36,539 nt of DNA from Aphodosoma sp045658305 (GTDB taxonomy: Bacteria > Bacteroidota > Bacteroidia > Bacteroidales > Paludibacteraceae), in contig JAZOUT010000164.1 in the NCBI GenBank assembly GCA_045658305.1, positions 1 through 36,539 on the forward strand. The letters are read 5' to 3'. Shown in pieces: positions 9,757 through 18,996 of this stretch (position 1 is its first letter; every line of letters begins with the position of its first letter). The notes below the pieces were generated by a model. It saw only the letters and a program-made list of their open reading frames with translations, ran no database searches and was not told the DNA's origin. The position numbers were made by a program, and so were the translations under genes.

Positions 9757-9787
9757 TTGCATATCTAAAAAATTTATATTACCTTTG
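9757..9787 (+). promoter_or_regulatory. Bacteroidetes-type primary promoter
   Basis: TTG at 9757-9759 and TACCTTTG at 9780-9787 with a 20-nt spacer. The ATG of the secreted orphan is 47 bp downstream. Confidence 0.8.
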
Positions 9788-9834
9788 CCCAAACATTTCT
9801 CACACAACATCATCTTTCAAAACTAACCACCAAA

Positions 9835-10755
9835 ATGAAAAAATTAAGCATCATCCTATTTCTATGCCTAAATATCTGCAATTACATTTTTGCATCACCT
9901 GCAGATTCTACTCCATTCAAAGTAATACAACCTAATGGAGATACAATATTAATTTCTTTACATGGTGATGAATATTTATCCTGCTATACAGATAGCAAAG
10001 GCTATATTATAGACAAAAACGATGAAGGCTATTGGGTTTATGTTAATGTAAAAAAAGGCAAACGATTTTTAACTAATCAAATCGTCACCCAAACATCTAT
10101 TCCTCAAAAAATTAACAACAAAGCCATTAGTGAATACATGTCACAAAGATGGGAAAAGAATTACCAAAGAAGACATGAAAAACTACGAGATTTTGTCATA
10201 AAAAATGAAAAAGTAAAGAATTGGATAAATCCCAATATCGAATGTTGCGAAACCAAAGGCCCCATCAACGATTTAAGTTGGTTAGTCAGTAAAACCAACT
10301 TCGGAAAGTACGATTTCTCTTGTCTTCTACTATATAAAAACGATTCGACAAACGAATATTACATCGTAAATCACTATATCGATTTCGAGTTCCGCAGAGC
10401 TTTTGAAAGCAATAATGCAACTAATTTCATTATCATTTACAAATGTGATGGTCAACGCATTAACGGTGGACATTTTTTAGATAGAAATTCTGATTTTTAT
10501 GAATATTTAAATTTTACGCCAAATAAAAATTTAGAAAAATCTATCACCAAAGTCAATAAAATTTTTCACAAAAAATACACACAAACCGACAAATTAATCA
10601 AAATAGCAGAACAAAAAAAATTACGATATATGCGTGGCATTATCATGGATTCTTGCGACAATTGTGATTCTTTCCTCAATTCCCACACTTTAGTCGATAT
10701 CATCGGATACTGTTTCATTAAATACCCTATAAACGTCAAACAGCAAATAAAATAA
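9835..10755 (+). CDS. Secreted protein with M6-protease-prodomain-like N-terminus, no protease domain
   Basis: A 306-residue protein with a signal peptide (MKKLSIILFLCLNICNYIFA, cleavage near residue 20). Residues ~24-70 (STPFKVIQPNGDTILISLHG, then DEYLSCYTDSKGYII) closely resemble the N-terminal segment of secreted M6-family metalloproteases, where a phrase of the type QPDGT...L.GDE....T.DGY is common. No HExxH zinc motif follows, and the rest is basic, Asn/Lys-rich sequence that I do not recognise. The C-terminal third contains a CDNCDSF cluster. It is flanked by its own promoter and terminator, so it is a single-gene unit. Base composition is AT-richer than pulA or pdxA, which may point to acquisition or fast evolution. 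It could be a decayed protease precursor or a distinct secreted family; the similarity is by eye. Confidence 0.75.
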   Translation: MKKLSIILFLCLNICNYIFASPADSTPFKVIQPNGDTILISLHGDEYLSCYTDSKGYIIDKNDEGYWVYVNVKKGKRFLTNQIVTQTSIPQKINNKAISEYMSQRWEKNYQRRHEKLRDFVIKNEKVKNWINPNIECCETKGPINDLSWLVSKTNFGKYDFSCLLLYKNDSTNEYYIVNHYIDFEFRRAFESNNATNFIIIYKCDGQRINGGHFLDRNSDFYEYLNFTPNKNLEKSITKVNKIFHKKYTQTDKLIKIAEQKKLRYMRGIIMDSCDNCDSFLNSHTLVDIIGYCFIKYPINVKQQIK

Positions 10756-10765
10756 TCTAAACAAC

Positions 10766-10797
10766 AAAAGACTGTACCTAATCATGGACAGTCTTTT
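10766..10797 (+). terminator. Rho-independent terminator
   Basis: AAAAGACTGT (10766-10775) pairs with ACAGTCTTTT (10788-10797). The stem can be extended by CC/GG past a one-base bulge. It lies directly after the secreted orphan gene. Confidence 0.85.
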
Positions 10798-10875
10798 ATC
10801 TTTTCCAAACAGCAACACCTCAAAAAACATCTACATTACCTCAAAAACTCCAAACACCAAAAATCTCCAAAAAAC

Positions 10876-10906
10876 TTGCAAATTCACAAAAAAATTCGTA
10901 TCTTTG
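10876..10906 (+). promoter_or_regulatory. Bacteroidetes-type primary promoter
   Basis: TTG at 10876-10878 and TATCTTTG at 10899-10906, spacer 20 nt. This decides the start of the next gene: the upstream in-frame TTG at 10876 is part of the promoter, so translation starts at the ATG at 10963. Confidence 0.82.
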
Positions 10907-10962
10907 CATATAATTTGCTCTCATTGTTACAATTTTTTCATCTCAAAAAAACAATACAAAAT

Positions 10963-11982
10963 ATGAAAAAAATCAAACTAATTCTATTACTCGTCGTTCT
11001 ATTTACTACACTTTCCTCTTATGCCCAAAAACATCAACTTAATGCCTATGTAATAGGATTTTACAATCTCGAAAACCTCTTCGACACCATCGATGACCCT
11101 ATCAAAAATGATGCTCAATTTCTCCCTAATGGCGACTACGCATGGGGGACACTAAAATATACAAACAAACAACAAAAAATGGCTTATGCCATTTCGCAAA
11201 TGCCGAAAAATTTAGCAATTTTGGGCGTTTCAGAAATCGAAAACATCAATGTCCTCGAAGATTTAGTCAAACAACCTGCAATCATCGACCGCAATCTCAA
11301 ACCAATACTCATCGAAGGACCAGATCGTCGTGGCGTTGACGTAGGCTTACTATACAACACAAAACTATTCACTCCAACCAACGTAACATCTACACGTATA
11401 ACCACTGAATTAGAAAACTTCTTCACTCGCGATCAACTCTGTGTATCAGGTATTCTCGACGGAGAAGAAATCCACATAATCGTACTCCACTGGCCATCTC
11501 GCTCTGGTGGTGAAAAACGCTCAAAACCTCGCAGAGCCGAAGCTGCTCGCACAACAAAACACATCTGCGACTCTCTCTTCGCCCTCAATCCCAATGCCAA
11601 AATCGTAGTCATGGGCGACTTAAACGACGACCCTATCGATCCATCCGTAACAAGAGAACTAGGTGCTAAACCCAAAATCGAACAAACCAACCCAAGCGAA
11701 CTCTTCAACACTACATATGCCTTCTACAAACAAGGTATCGGCACTCTCGCCTATCAAGACCAATGGAATCTTTTCGACCAAATCATCATATCTCATGCTT
11801 GGCTCAACAAAGACCGCAAAACACTAAGCTACTGGAAAACTGAAATATTCAACAAAGACTTCCTCAAACAACAAGAAGGTCGCTACAAAGGTTACCCTCT
11901 TCGCACCCACGCAAGTGGCGTTTGGACCAACGGCTACTCCGACCACTTCCCTTGTCTCATTTGGGTAGTAAAATACAAATAA
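10963..11982 (+). CDS. Secreted endonuclease/exonuclease/phosphatase family protein
   Basis: Starting at ATG 10963 gives 339 residues with a clear signal peptide (MKKIKLILLLVVLFTTLSSY, then AQ). The mature protein has the EEP (DNase I-like) motifs in order: FYNLENLFD with the metal-binding Asn/Glu at ~36-38, GVSEIEN, RRGVDVGLLY, HWPSRSGG, VVMGDLNDDP, and C-terminal SDHFP with the catalytic Asp-His. Family members are extracellular nucleases or sugar/lipid phosphatases, and the substrate cannot be read from sequence. The longer frame back to 10876 adds 29 residues that overlap the promoter and would bury the signal peptide, so it was rejected. The next gene starts 34 bp downstream without a terminator, so it may head the M23/RelA run. 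Confidence 0.9.
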   Translation: MKKIKLILLLVVLFTTLSSYAQKHQLNAYVIGFYNLENLFDTIDDPIKNDAQFLPNGDYAWGTLKYTNKQQKMAYAISQMPKNLAILGVSEIENINVLEDLVKQPAIIDRNLKPILIEGPDRRGVDVGLLYNTKLFTPTNVTSTRITTELENFFTRDQLCVSGILDGEEIHIIVLHWPSRSGGEKRSKPRRAEAARTTKHICDSLFALNPNAKIVVMGDLNDDPIDPSVTRELGAKPKIEQTNPSELFNTTYAFYKQGIGTLAYQDQWNLFDQIIISHAWLNKDRKTLSYWKTEIFNKDFLKQQEGRYKGYPLRTHASGVWTNGYSDHFPCLIWVVKYK

Positions 11983-12016
11983 TCAAAAAAAACAATAGCC
12001 ACTACAACATCATAAA

Positions 12017-12991
12017 ATGGCAAAAAAACAAGTAAAACTACAATTCAACCCCGAAACACTTTCCTTTGAACGCGTCGAAACTTCAATCGGGAAAAAACTA
12101 AAGAAACTGACGTTGCACCTATTCTCAAGTGCTTTCATCGGTTTCCTATTCTTCATCGTTTTCACAATCATAATCGACTCTCCCGACGAAAAACAATTGA
12201 AAAAAGAAAACGAACGAATGGAAATTCAATACGAGCTGCTAAATCGCCGATTAGAACAAATGAACGATGTTTTAGCCGACATCAAACAGCGCGACAACAA
12301 CCTATATCGCGTAATCTTCCAGGCCGACTCTATCCCCGAAAATGTTCGTCATAACACAGCCCTCAACAACCACCGCTACGATGAACTTGCAAAAATGAAT
12401 ACAGCAGCAATTCTAATTGAAACAACTCGCAAAACCGATGACATAAGCAAACAACTCTACATTCAATCTAAATCATATGACGATTTGATGCTCCTCGTAA
12501 AAAGCAACGAACAAAAACTCCAACACATACCAGCCATACAACCTATTCTAAACAAAGACCTTACACGCATAGCTTCCGGTTTTGGCTATCGAATTGACCC
12601 TGTTTATCGTACTCGCAAATTTCACCAAGGCATGGACTTCACTGCCCCTACTGGCACCGACATCTATGCCACAGGAAACGGCATTGTTGAATTTGTTGGC
12701 TGGAAACAAGGCTATGGCAACACCGTCATAATCAACCATGGCTTCGAATACAAAACACTATATGCCCACATGCATAAAATCAAAGTTAAAAAAGGGCAAA
12801 AACTAACCCGAGCCGAAATAATCGGCTCAGTCGGCAATACAGGCAAAAGTACAGGTCCTCACCTTCATTACGAAGTAGAATATAAAGGACAAAACGTTGA
12901 CCCACTCAACTACTACTTCCTCGACCTCTCTCCTGAAGAATACGACCGTATGATACAACTTGCCGCCAATGCCGGACAAGTAATGGACTAA
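12017..12991 (+). CDS. M23 (LytM-type) peptidase, membrane-anchored
   Basis: A 324-residue protein with one transmembrane helix at ~37-54 after a basic cytoplasmic N-terminus, a charged coiled-coil stretch at ~55-100, and a C-terminal M23 domain from ~185. Zinc ligands look intact: H203 and D207 in HQGMD, and the HLH motif around 282-284; H251 in LYAHMH is also present. The family cleaves peptidoglycan cross-links or acts as a divisome or wall-hydrolase regulator. Intact ligands favour an active endopeptidase in the periplasm. This type of gene is often found near relA/spoT and DUF4837 genes in Bacteroidetes; that is from memory of the group and not tested here. Confidence 0.93.
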   Translation: MAKKQVKLQFNPETLSFERVETSIGKKLKKLTLHLFSSAFIGFLFFIVFTIIIDSPDEKQLKKENERMEIQYELLNRRLEQMNDVLADIKQRDNNLYRVIFQADSIPENVRHNTALNNHRYDELAKMNTAAILIETTRKTDDISKQLYIQSKSYDDLMLLVKSNEQKLQHIPAIQPILNKDLTRIASGFGYRIDPVYRTRKFHQGMDFTAPTGTDIYATGNGIVEFVGWKQGYGNTVIINHGFEYKTLYAHMHKIKVKKGQKLTRAEIIGSVGNTGKSTGPHLHYEVEYKGQNVDPLNYYFLDLSPEEYDRMIQLAANAGQVMD

Positions 12992-13050
12992 AAAAATAAC
13001 AAATAATGAATAGTTATTATTGATTAACAAACAGATAACAACCTAATCGT

Positions 13051-13078
13051 TAATAACTAATAACTAATAACTAATCAT
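13051..13078. repeat. Heptamer array TAATAAC x4
   Basis: Three perfect TAATAAC units and a fourth variant (TAATCAT) end 6 bp before the relA/spoT ATG. Degenerate related sequence extends upstream through the 93-bp gap, and no canonical promoter is visible there. Confidence 0.85.
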
Positions 13079-13084
13079 TAATTT

Positions 13085-15313
13085 ATGATTGACTATCACA
13101 ACCTAACACCCGAACAAGAAGAAGAGATGATTCAATCCGAATTCAAAGCTCTTCTACGCGACTATGCCGCAACTGCACACAAACAAAAAGTCGAAATCAT
13201 CACAAAAGCTTTCGAATTTGCCAACAAAGCTCATGGTGGTGTGAAACGCCGTTCTGGCGAACCATACATCATGCACCCACTGGCCGTAGCTCGCATCGTT
13301 GTAAACGAAATAGGTTTAGGTTCCACATCTATATGCGCTGCCCTACTCCACGATGTTGTCGAAGACACCGACTACACAGTCGAAGATATTGCCAACGAAT
13401 TCAACCCTAAAATCGCATCTATCGTTGCTGGACTCACAAAAATATCTGGAGGTATATTCGGAGAAGGTGCATCTGCTCAAGCCGAAAATTTCCGTAAACT
13501 TATCCTAACTATCCCCGAAGACGTACGCGTAATCCTCATCAAGATGGCCGACCGCCTACACAATATGCGTACTCTTGGCTCTATGCCTCCTGCAAAACAA
13601 CTCAAAATCACTGGCGAAACTCAATACATATACGCACCTTTAGCTCAACGACTTGGATTCTTCCTAATCAAAACAGAATTAGAAAATCTCAGCTTCAAAT
13701 ACGAACAACCAAGCATCTACGCCAAGCTCGAACGCCAAATAATGCAAGCTACTCCTATGTTGGAGGACTCTTTCCGCATTTTCATTCAGCCAATTACAAA
13801 AATTCTAGACTCTTACGGATACAACTACGAAATTGTAAAACGCATCAAGTCGCCTTATAGCGTCTTCAAAAAGATGCAAACCAAACATATCACATTCGAA
13901 GAAGTATTCGACCTATTGGCTATCCGCATCATCCTCAAACCAAAAGAAAACGAAAACGAAAAAGCTAATTGCTGGGTAACATATTCAGCCATTACAAGCA
14001 TCTACACACCTCATCCCGACCGTACTCGAGACTGGATCAACACCCCTAAATCAAATGGCTACGAAGCTCTCCACGTCACCGTTATGGGTCCTGGTGGCAA
14101 TTGGATCGAAGTCCAAATCCGTAGCCAACGTATGAACGACATTGCCGAAAAAGGCCTTGCTGCACATTGGAAATACAAAACCGGCGAACAAGAAGAATCC
14201 GACCTCGACAAATGGTTCAAATCCATCAAAGAAATGCTCGACACTAGCGACTTCACAAACGCTGTCGAATTCATGGATACATTCAAACTCAATCTCTATT
14301 CAACCGAAATATTCGTATTTACACCAAAAGGCGACATCAAAAAAATGCCTGCCCGCTCTACTGCTCTCGACTTTGCCTTCCATCTTCACTCCGACATTGG
14401 CTCACACTGCATTGGAGCAAAAGTCGATCATCGCCTTGTCCCTGTTAGCTACGAACTCCAAAGTGGCGACCAAATAGAAATCCTTACTTCTAAAAGCCAA
14501 AAACCTCAAATGGAATGGCTCGATTTCTGTACTACTGGTAAAGCCAAAGCTCAACTACGTACTATCCTCAAAAAAGAACTAAAAGCTATTGTCAAAAAAG
14601 GACAAGACACTATAGAACAAGCAATAAACTCAGTCGGACAACCCGTAAATAATCAAACTCTACAAGTGGTGCTCGACCACTTCAAAATCACCGACGTAAA
14701 CAATCTCTATTCTGCCATTGGCAAAGGCAAAATAGACGCATCTATCATACCTTCGCTCTTCCTAAACAAAACAAAAAACAAATGGATGCGAATTTGGAAA
14801 CTCCAATTCGGTAGCGATGACAAAAAAGAAGAAACTACACCTCAACCAGCACAACACAACCCTAAAAAGACCCTACACATCACCGATGCCGATGTTGGCT
14901 CTGGATACAAAATTGCCGATTGCTGTCAACCTATTCCGGGCGACAATGTGCTTGGTTTCATCGAAACTGGTGGCGATGTCATAGTTCACAAATGCGATTG
15001 TCCTGTTGCCCAAAAGCTTCAAGCTAGCTATGGCAACCGCATTCTATCAGCCAAATGGGAAACTCAAAAAGTACTCTCATTCCTCACCACTATCGAGATT
15101 TCTGGCGTTGACCAAACCGGACTACTGAAACAAATCGTACAAGTCATCAGCGACGACTATGCCATCAATATCAAAAACATAAATATCGACACCACAGATG
15201 GCGTATTCCTCGGAACTCTCGACATCTACGTTTATAGTGCCGATGACATCAATAATTTATGCAAAAACCTACTAAAAATCAAAGCACTAAAATCAGTAAA
15301 ACGCATAAAATAA
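13085..15313 (+). CDS. Bifunctional (p)ppGpp synthetase/hydrolase, RelA/SpoT family
   Basis: At 742 residues this is a normal full-length Rel/SpoT protein. The N-terminal HD hydrolase motif is intact (H64 region, LLHDVVEDT with H89-D90 and E93-D94), so it should degrade ppGpp. The synthetase domain follows (RIKSPYSVFKKMQ, EVFDLLAIRII, KSNGYEALHVTV, WIEVQIRSQRMNDIAEKG). A TGS domain lies at ~385-445 (STEIFVFTPKGDIKKMPARS), then a zinc-finger-like region with CC and HKCDCP, and a C-terminal ACT domain from ~665. It sets the stringent-response alarmone level in the cytoplasm, sensing stalled ribosomes. DUF4837 follows after 11 bp, so the two are co-transcribed. I leave the symbol blank because rel, relA and spoT are used interchangeably for this type. 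Confidence 0.95.
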   Translation: MIDYHNLTPEQEEEMIQSEFKALLRDYAATAHKQKVEIITKAFEFANKAHGGVKRRSGEPYIMHPLAVARIVVNEIGLGSTSICAALLHDVVEDTDYTVEDIANEFNPKIASIVAGLTKISGGIFGEGASAQAENFRKLILTIPEDVRVILIKMADRLHNMRTLGSMPPAKQLKITGETQYIYAPLAQRLGFFLIKTELENLSFKYEQPSIYAKLERQIMQATPMLEDSFRIFIQPITKILDSYGYNYEIVKRIKSPYSVFKKMQTKHITFEEVFDLLAIRIILKPKENENEKANCWVTYSAITSIYTPHPDRTRDWINTPKSNGYEALHVTVMGPGGNWIEVQIRSQRMNDIAEKGLAAHWKYKTGEQEESDLDKWFKSIKEMLDTSDFTNAVEFMDTFKLNLYSTEIFVFTPKGDIKKMPARSTALDFAFHLHSDIGSHCIGAKVDHRLVPVSYELQSGDQIEILTSKSQKPQMEWLDFCTTGKAKAQLRTILKKELKAIVKKGQDTIEQAINSVGQPVNNQTLQVVLDHFKITDVNNLYSAIGKGKIDASIIPSLFLNKTKNKWMRIWKLQFGSDDKKEETTPQPAQHNPKKTLHITDADVGSGYKIADCCQPIPGDNVLGFIETGGDVIVHKCDCPVAQKLQASYGNRILSAKWETQKVLSFLTTIEISGVDQTGLLKQIVQVISDDYAINIKNINIDTTDGVFLGTLDIYVYSADDINNLCKNLLKIKALKSVKRIK

Positions 15314-15324
15314 ATCAACCGAAC

Positions 15325-16368
15325 ATGAAAAAAATATTATTCACACTATTAGTTATCTCAACACTAATACTCAGTGCATGCAAAGACAACAACAAAAAAA
15401 CAGTATATCTTCCATCAATCTCAGGCGCAGCCTACGAGGTCCTTCTCGTCATCGATGATAGCCTCTACCGCACCCCTGCAGGCGAAGCAATGTACTACGT
15501 ACTAAACGCCCCAACCCCAATCCTACCACAACCCGAACCTATGTTCAAAATGTCAAAAGTAGCACCAAACCACTTCGACAACCTATTAAAAGCTACTCGC
15601 AACATCGTGTTCGTAGAAGTAAATCCAAACAAATACACACAAGCAAAAATCAATCTCTCACGCAATCGCTGGGCCAACACTCAAGCTCTTGCCAACGTAG
15701 TCGCTCCAGATGAAGAATCTCTCAAAACTCTCTTAGAAACAAGTGGTTCTACTATCTCCGACTATTTCATCATGGCTGAACGCGAACGTATGATTGACTT
15801 CTACCAAAGCAACATCAATGCCGAGGCTCTCCGCCGTGTATATCAACAATTTGGCAGCAAAATCGCAGTGCCTACCTCAATGAACAAATACGAGAAAAAA
15901 GACAATTTCCTCTGGATTACAAACGGCAGTGCCCTAATCCGCCAAGACATCGTGATATACACCACACCATACAAATCAATCGACGATCTAACCCACGAAT
16001 CCATCATGGCTCGTCGCGATTCTGTAATGAAAACCAACATGCCAGGGGGTGTCGAAGGCTCTTATATGGGCACCGAATATCGCTATCTCCCTCCTGTAAC
16101 CAATTTCGTAACTCACAACAATGCTTGGTGTGCCGAAACTCGTGGACTCTGGAAAATGAAAAATGGCGAACACATGGGTGGTCCTTTCGTTTCACTCACT
16201 CGCGTCGACGAAATGAATATGCAAATCATCACAATCGAAGGTTTCGTCTTTGCGCCTAAATACGACAAACGCAACCCTCTTCGCCAACTCGAAGCCATGA
16301 TCTACTCTCTCCGACTTCCTCACGAAGTCAACGAGGTTGTCATCACAGCCAAGAAAACGAACCAATAA
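15325..16368 (+). CDS. DUF4837 family lipoprotein
   Basis: Starting at ATG 15325 the protein has 347 residues and a lipoprotein signal (MKKILFTLLVISTLILSAC) with lipidated Cys19. A longer frame from 15259 overlaps relA/spoT by 55 bp and hides the signal, so the internal start is chosen. The mature protein matches the DUF4837 pattern as I remember it: an early GAAYEVLLVIDDSLY, then LPQPEPMFKMSKV, NIVFVEVNPNKY, PGGVEGSYMGTEYRYLPP and a conserved RGLWKMKNGEHMGGPFVS region. The function is unknown; it is expected on the periplasmic face of the outer membrane. It is the last gene of the M23-rel run before a 196-bp gap. Confidence 0.87.
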   Translation: MKKILFTLLVISTLILSACKDNNKKTVYLPSISGAAYEVLLVIDDSLYRTPAGEAMYYVLNAPTPILPQPEPMFKMSKVAPNHFDNLLKATRNIVFVEVNPNKYTQAKINLSRNRWANTQALANVVAPDEESLKTLLETSGSTISDYFIMAERERMIDFYQSNINAEALRRVYQQFGSKIAVPTSMNKYEKKDNFLWITNGSALIRQDIVIYTTPYKSIDDLTHESIMARRDSVMKTNMPGGVEGSYMGTEYRYLPPVTNFVTHNNAWCAETRGLWKMKNGEHMGGPFVSLTRVDEMNMQIITIEGFVFAPKYDKRNPLRQLEAMIYSLRLPHEVNEVVITAKKTNQ

Positions 16369-16410
16369 ATATCAAAAATCACAAATTTCTACACCCTTAC
16401 CTCTCCATAC

Positions 16411-16442
16411 CTTCAAGCATACTGCAAGAAAGAAAACCGTCA
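16411..16442. repeat. 32-bp dispersed repeat, copy 1
   Basis: The sequence starting CTTCAAGCATACTGCAAG matches the one at 31112-31143 at about 27 of 32 positions. It lies in the 196-bp gap between DUF4837 and pdxA. Nothing else in that gap is convincing except a hairpin at 16487-16519. Confidence 0.5.
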
Positions 16443-16486
16443 TTTTATATAAAACAAAAGAAATTCATTTATTTTGCTGAGTATTA

Positions 16487-16519
16487 GTCGGTTCATAACC
16501 CAAAAGAGAATAAACCGAC
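16487..16519 (+). promoter_or_regulatory. Inverted repeat upstream of pdxA
   Basis: GTCGGTT (16487-16493) and AACCGAC (16513-16519) form a 7-bp inverted repeat with a 19-nt spacer, 45 bp before the pdxA ATG. With no T tract it is unlikely to be a terminator; an operator or leader hairpin is possible. A weak TATTTTG lies just upstream but lacks the usual spacing. Confidence 0.3.
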
Positions 16520-16564
16520 ACAAAAACAACCATGTCAAAAATAACAAAAATATAAAATATAAAT

Positions 16565-17719
16565 ATGGAAAAAAAACTTAAAATAGGTATCACACAAGGC
16601 GACATCAACGGCATCGGCTACGAAGTAATCCTCAAAGCCCTCACCGACCAACACATTCTCGAACAATGCACGCCTATCATCTACGGCTCTGCCAAAGCTG
16701 CAAGCTATCATAAAAAATCTCTCGGCATCGATTCTTACACAATCAGCGTAGCTCGCTCTGCCGACGATGTTAATCCTCACAAAATCAGCATTGTCAACAC
16801 TTCTGCCGACGAACCAAAAGTCGAACTCGGACAACCAACTCCCGAAGCTGGCAAATCTGCTCTCGAAGCCCTCGAAGCAGCAACTGCCGACCTCCTCGCT
16901 GGCAAAATCGACGCCATCGTCACTGCGCCTATCAACAAAGCGACTATCCAAAGCGAAACTTTCAAATTCCCAGGCCACACCGAATATCTCGAAAATCGCG
17001 CTGGTTCTGAATCTCTTATGATACTTGCAAGCGACCGTCTTCGCGTAGCTTTAGTTACCACCCACATGCCTATCACTAAAGTCTCTCAAGCTATCAACAA
17101 AGAGACTATTCTCCAAAAACTCCGTCTCCTCAACAAATCTCTAAAAGAGGACTTTAGCATCATACGCCCACGCATTGCCGTGCTCGGCCTCAATCCTCAT
17201 GCTGGCGACAACGGACTCCTTGGCACTGAAGAACTCGAAATTATCAAACCTGCTATCGAAGAAGCTATTGCCGAAGGCATAGTATGCGTGGGACCTCTCG
17301 CTGCCGACGGACTATTCGGCTCTGGCAAATTCCAACACTACGATGCTGTACTTGCTATGTACCACGACCAAGGCCTCGCTCCATTCAAAGCCCTCACTAC
17401 CGAAAAAGGCGTGAATATCACAGCTGGTCTCAAATTCGTACGCACATCTCCAGCTCATGGCACAGGCTACGACATTTCAGGTAAAAACATTGCCAACGAA
17501 CTCTCTATGCGCGAGGCTATCTACGAAGCAATCCACATTGTTCGCAATCGCGAAACTTACAAACAAATACACGCCAATCCACTACCATTCCCTAAACAAG
17601 AAGAGCGCAAACCTCGCGAAATCAAACTTTTCGACCCAGTAGCCCACGACGCACAAAAAGCCTACGAAGCGCAACAAGCTAAACAACAACAAAATCAACC
17701 ACAACAACCAACTGAATAA
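16565..17719 (+). CDS. pdxA: 4-hydroxythreonine-4-phosphate dehydrogenase
   Basis: PdxA oxidises 4-phosphohydroxy-L-threonine in the DXP-dependent pyridoxal phosphate pathway, in the cytoplasm. The metal-binding histidines are all present: H167 (THMP), H212 (NPHAGDNG) and H267 (MYHDQGLAPFK). FPGHTEYLENR and the C-terminal SPAHGTGYDISG motif are also intact. The protein is 384 residues, somewhat longer than typical (about 330-360); the excess is a tail after residue ~335 ending in a Gln-rich low-complexity run (QQAKQQQNQPQQPTE). The deacetylase gene starts 2 bp after the stop, so the two are in one operon even though their functions look unrelated. Confidence 0.96.
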   Translation: MEKKLKIGITQGDINGIGYEVILKALTDQHILEQCTPIIYGSAKAASYHKKSLGIDSYTISVARSADDVNPHKISIVNTSADEPKVELGQPTPEAGKSALEALEAATADLLAGKIDAIVTAPINKATIQSETFKFPGHTEYLENRAGSESLMILASDRLRVALVTTHMPITKVSQAINKETILQKLRLLNKSLKEDFSIIRPRIAVLGLNPHAGDNGLLGTEELEIIKPAIEEAIAEGIVCVGPLAADGLFGSGKFQHYDAVLAMYHDQGLAPFKALTTEKGVNITAGLKFVRTSPAHGTGYDISGKNIANELSMREAIYEAIHIVRNRETYKQIHANPLPFPKQEERKPREIKLFDPVAHDAQKAYEAQQAKQQQNQPQQPTE

Positions 17720-17721
17720 AA

Positions 17722-18996
17722 ATGCAAAAAGTCATTGACTATATCATACAATTCCTAATCCGTGACGAGCATAAAGCCCACCACGTAGGCTATTGTAGCG
17801 ATAAAACTAAATGGTCAAAATACAAAGTCGTAATTGTTCCGTCAAACTTCTTCAACGACAACATCTACGGCACACCACAAAGTATGCCTTCTTTCCCTCT
17901 TCAAGAGATTGAAGGCATACCTTTTTTGTATGGCTCACCTCTCATCGAAAAAATCAACGACACAATCATCTGCCATGCCGACATCATTGCAAGCACATAC
18001 TTCCTCATCTCTCGCTACGAAGAATACATCAATCCTACATCCAATCGCGACACTCATGGCAGATACATCGGCAAACTATCAATCCCCGCAAAAGCCAATT
18101 TTATCCATCGCCCAATCATCGAAGAATACGGACAACTACTCCGCAATTTATTAGAACAAACAGATATAACCTTACCACCTATCCCTCAAAAAATCAATCA
18201 CATCTATCTCACCCACGACGTCGATTCCATAACAAACTATCGTCGCCTACGCGGACTAATAGGCGGTCTTCTCCGCCGAGAAAATATAAATACAATACTC
18301 AAATCTCTCATCAATATCAACAACGACCCAGCCTATACATTCCCTTGGATTCTGAGTCAAGACAACCTACTACCACAAGCCATTAAAATCTACTTTATCA
18401 AAGCAACTCGCAACGCAACAAGTTTCGACCGTCCTTCCTACAATCTAACAGGCAAAAACTTCACCCGCCTCGAAAACGAAATACTAACCACATCACCCAA
18501 CACAATATTTGGGCTACATGCGAGTTATAAAAGTGGTGACACTCCCGATATCATACCTGACGAGCAACGCTTACTACAATATGCCATCGAAAATCAACAA
18601 GTAACCACATCTCGCCACCACTATCTTCGTTCACTCCAACCCAACGATATGGAAGCACTAATAGATGCTCATATCACCGACGACTTCACTATGGGTTATG
18701 CCGACATCGCAAGCTTCCGACTCGGCACTTGTCGCGCAGTTCGCTTCATCAACCCTAAAACAAAACGACTAACATCACTCACCCTCCACCCTCTCACCAT
18801 AATGGATTGCTCTCTCAGCGAACCTCATTACATGAACCTCAACTACAATCAAGCTCTATCATACGCACAAACTCTAATCGAACAAACAAAAAAATACAAC
18901 GGCGACCTCTGCCTCCTTTGGCACAACACCCGCTTTACTAACGACAACTATCACAGCCAACTATACTCTCAACTCATCCAATCTTTATGTCTCTAA
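17722..18996 (+). CDS. Polysaccharide deacetylase family protein
   Basis: A 424-residue protein with no signal peptide. An N-terminal ~155-residue region (like DUF7033) precedes a NodB-type fold that opens with THDVD at residues 164-168, the usual metal-binding Asp/catalytic start of CE4 deacetylases. Later motifs are less standard: FGLHASYKSG and a terminal LLWHNTRF that resembles the final His motif. Members found next to glycosyltransferases usually de-N-acetylate a nascent surface polysaccharide or lipid-linked sugar. It starts 2 bp after pdxA and overlaps the next gene by 10 bp, showing translational coupling with the two glycosyltransferases. The substrate is unknown. Confidence 0.85.
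   Translation: MQKVIDYIIQFLIRDEHKAHHVGYCSDKTKWSKYKVVIVPSNFFNDNIYGTPQSMPSFPLQEIEGIPFLYGSPLIEKINDTIICHADIIASTYFLISRYEEYINPTSNRDTHGRYIGKLSIPAKANFIHRPIIEEYGQLLRNLLEQTDITLPPIPQKINHIYLTHDVDSITNYRRLRGLIGGLLRRENINTILKSLININNDPAYTFPWILSQDNLLPQAIKIYFIKATRNATSFDRPSYNLTGKNFTRLENEILTTSPNTIFGLHASYKSGDTPDIIPDEQRLLQYAIENQQVTTSRHHYLRSLQPNDMEALIDAHITDDFTMGYADIASFRLGTCRAVRFINPKTKRLTSLTLHPLTIMDCSLSEPHYMNLNYNQALSYAQTLIEQTKKYNGDLCLLWHNTRFTNDNYHSQLYSQLIQSLCL

Noticed and set aside
10876..10962. Upstream TTG start for the EEP-family gene
   Set aside because: The TTG is the -33 box of a canonical promoter, and using it would place 29 residues before a clear signal peptide.
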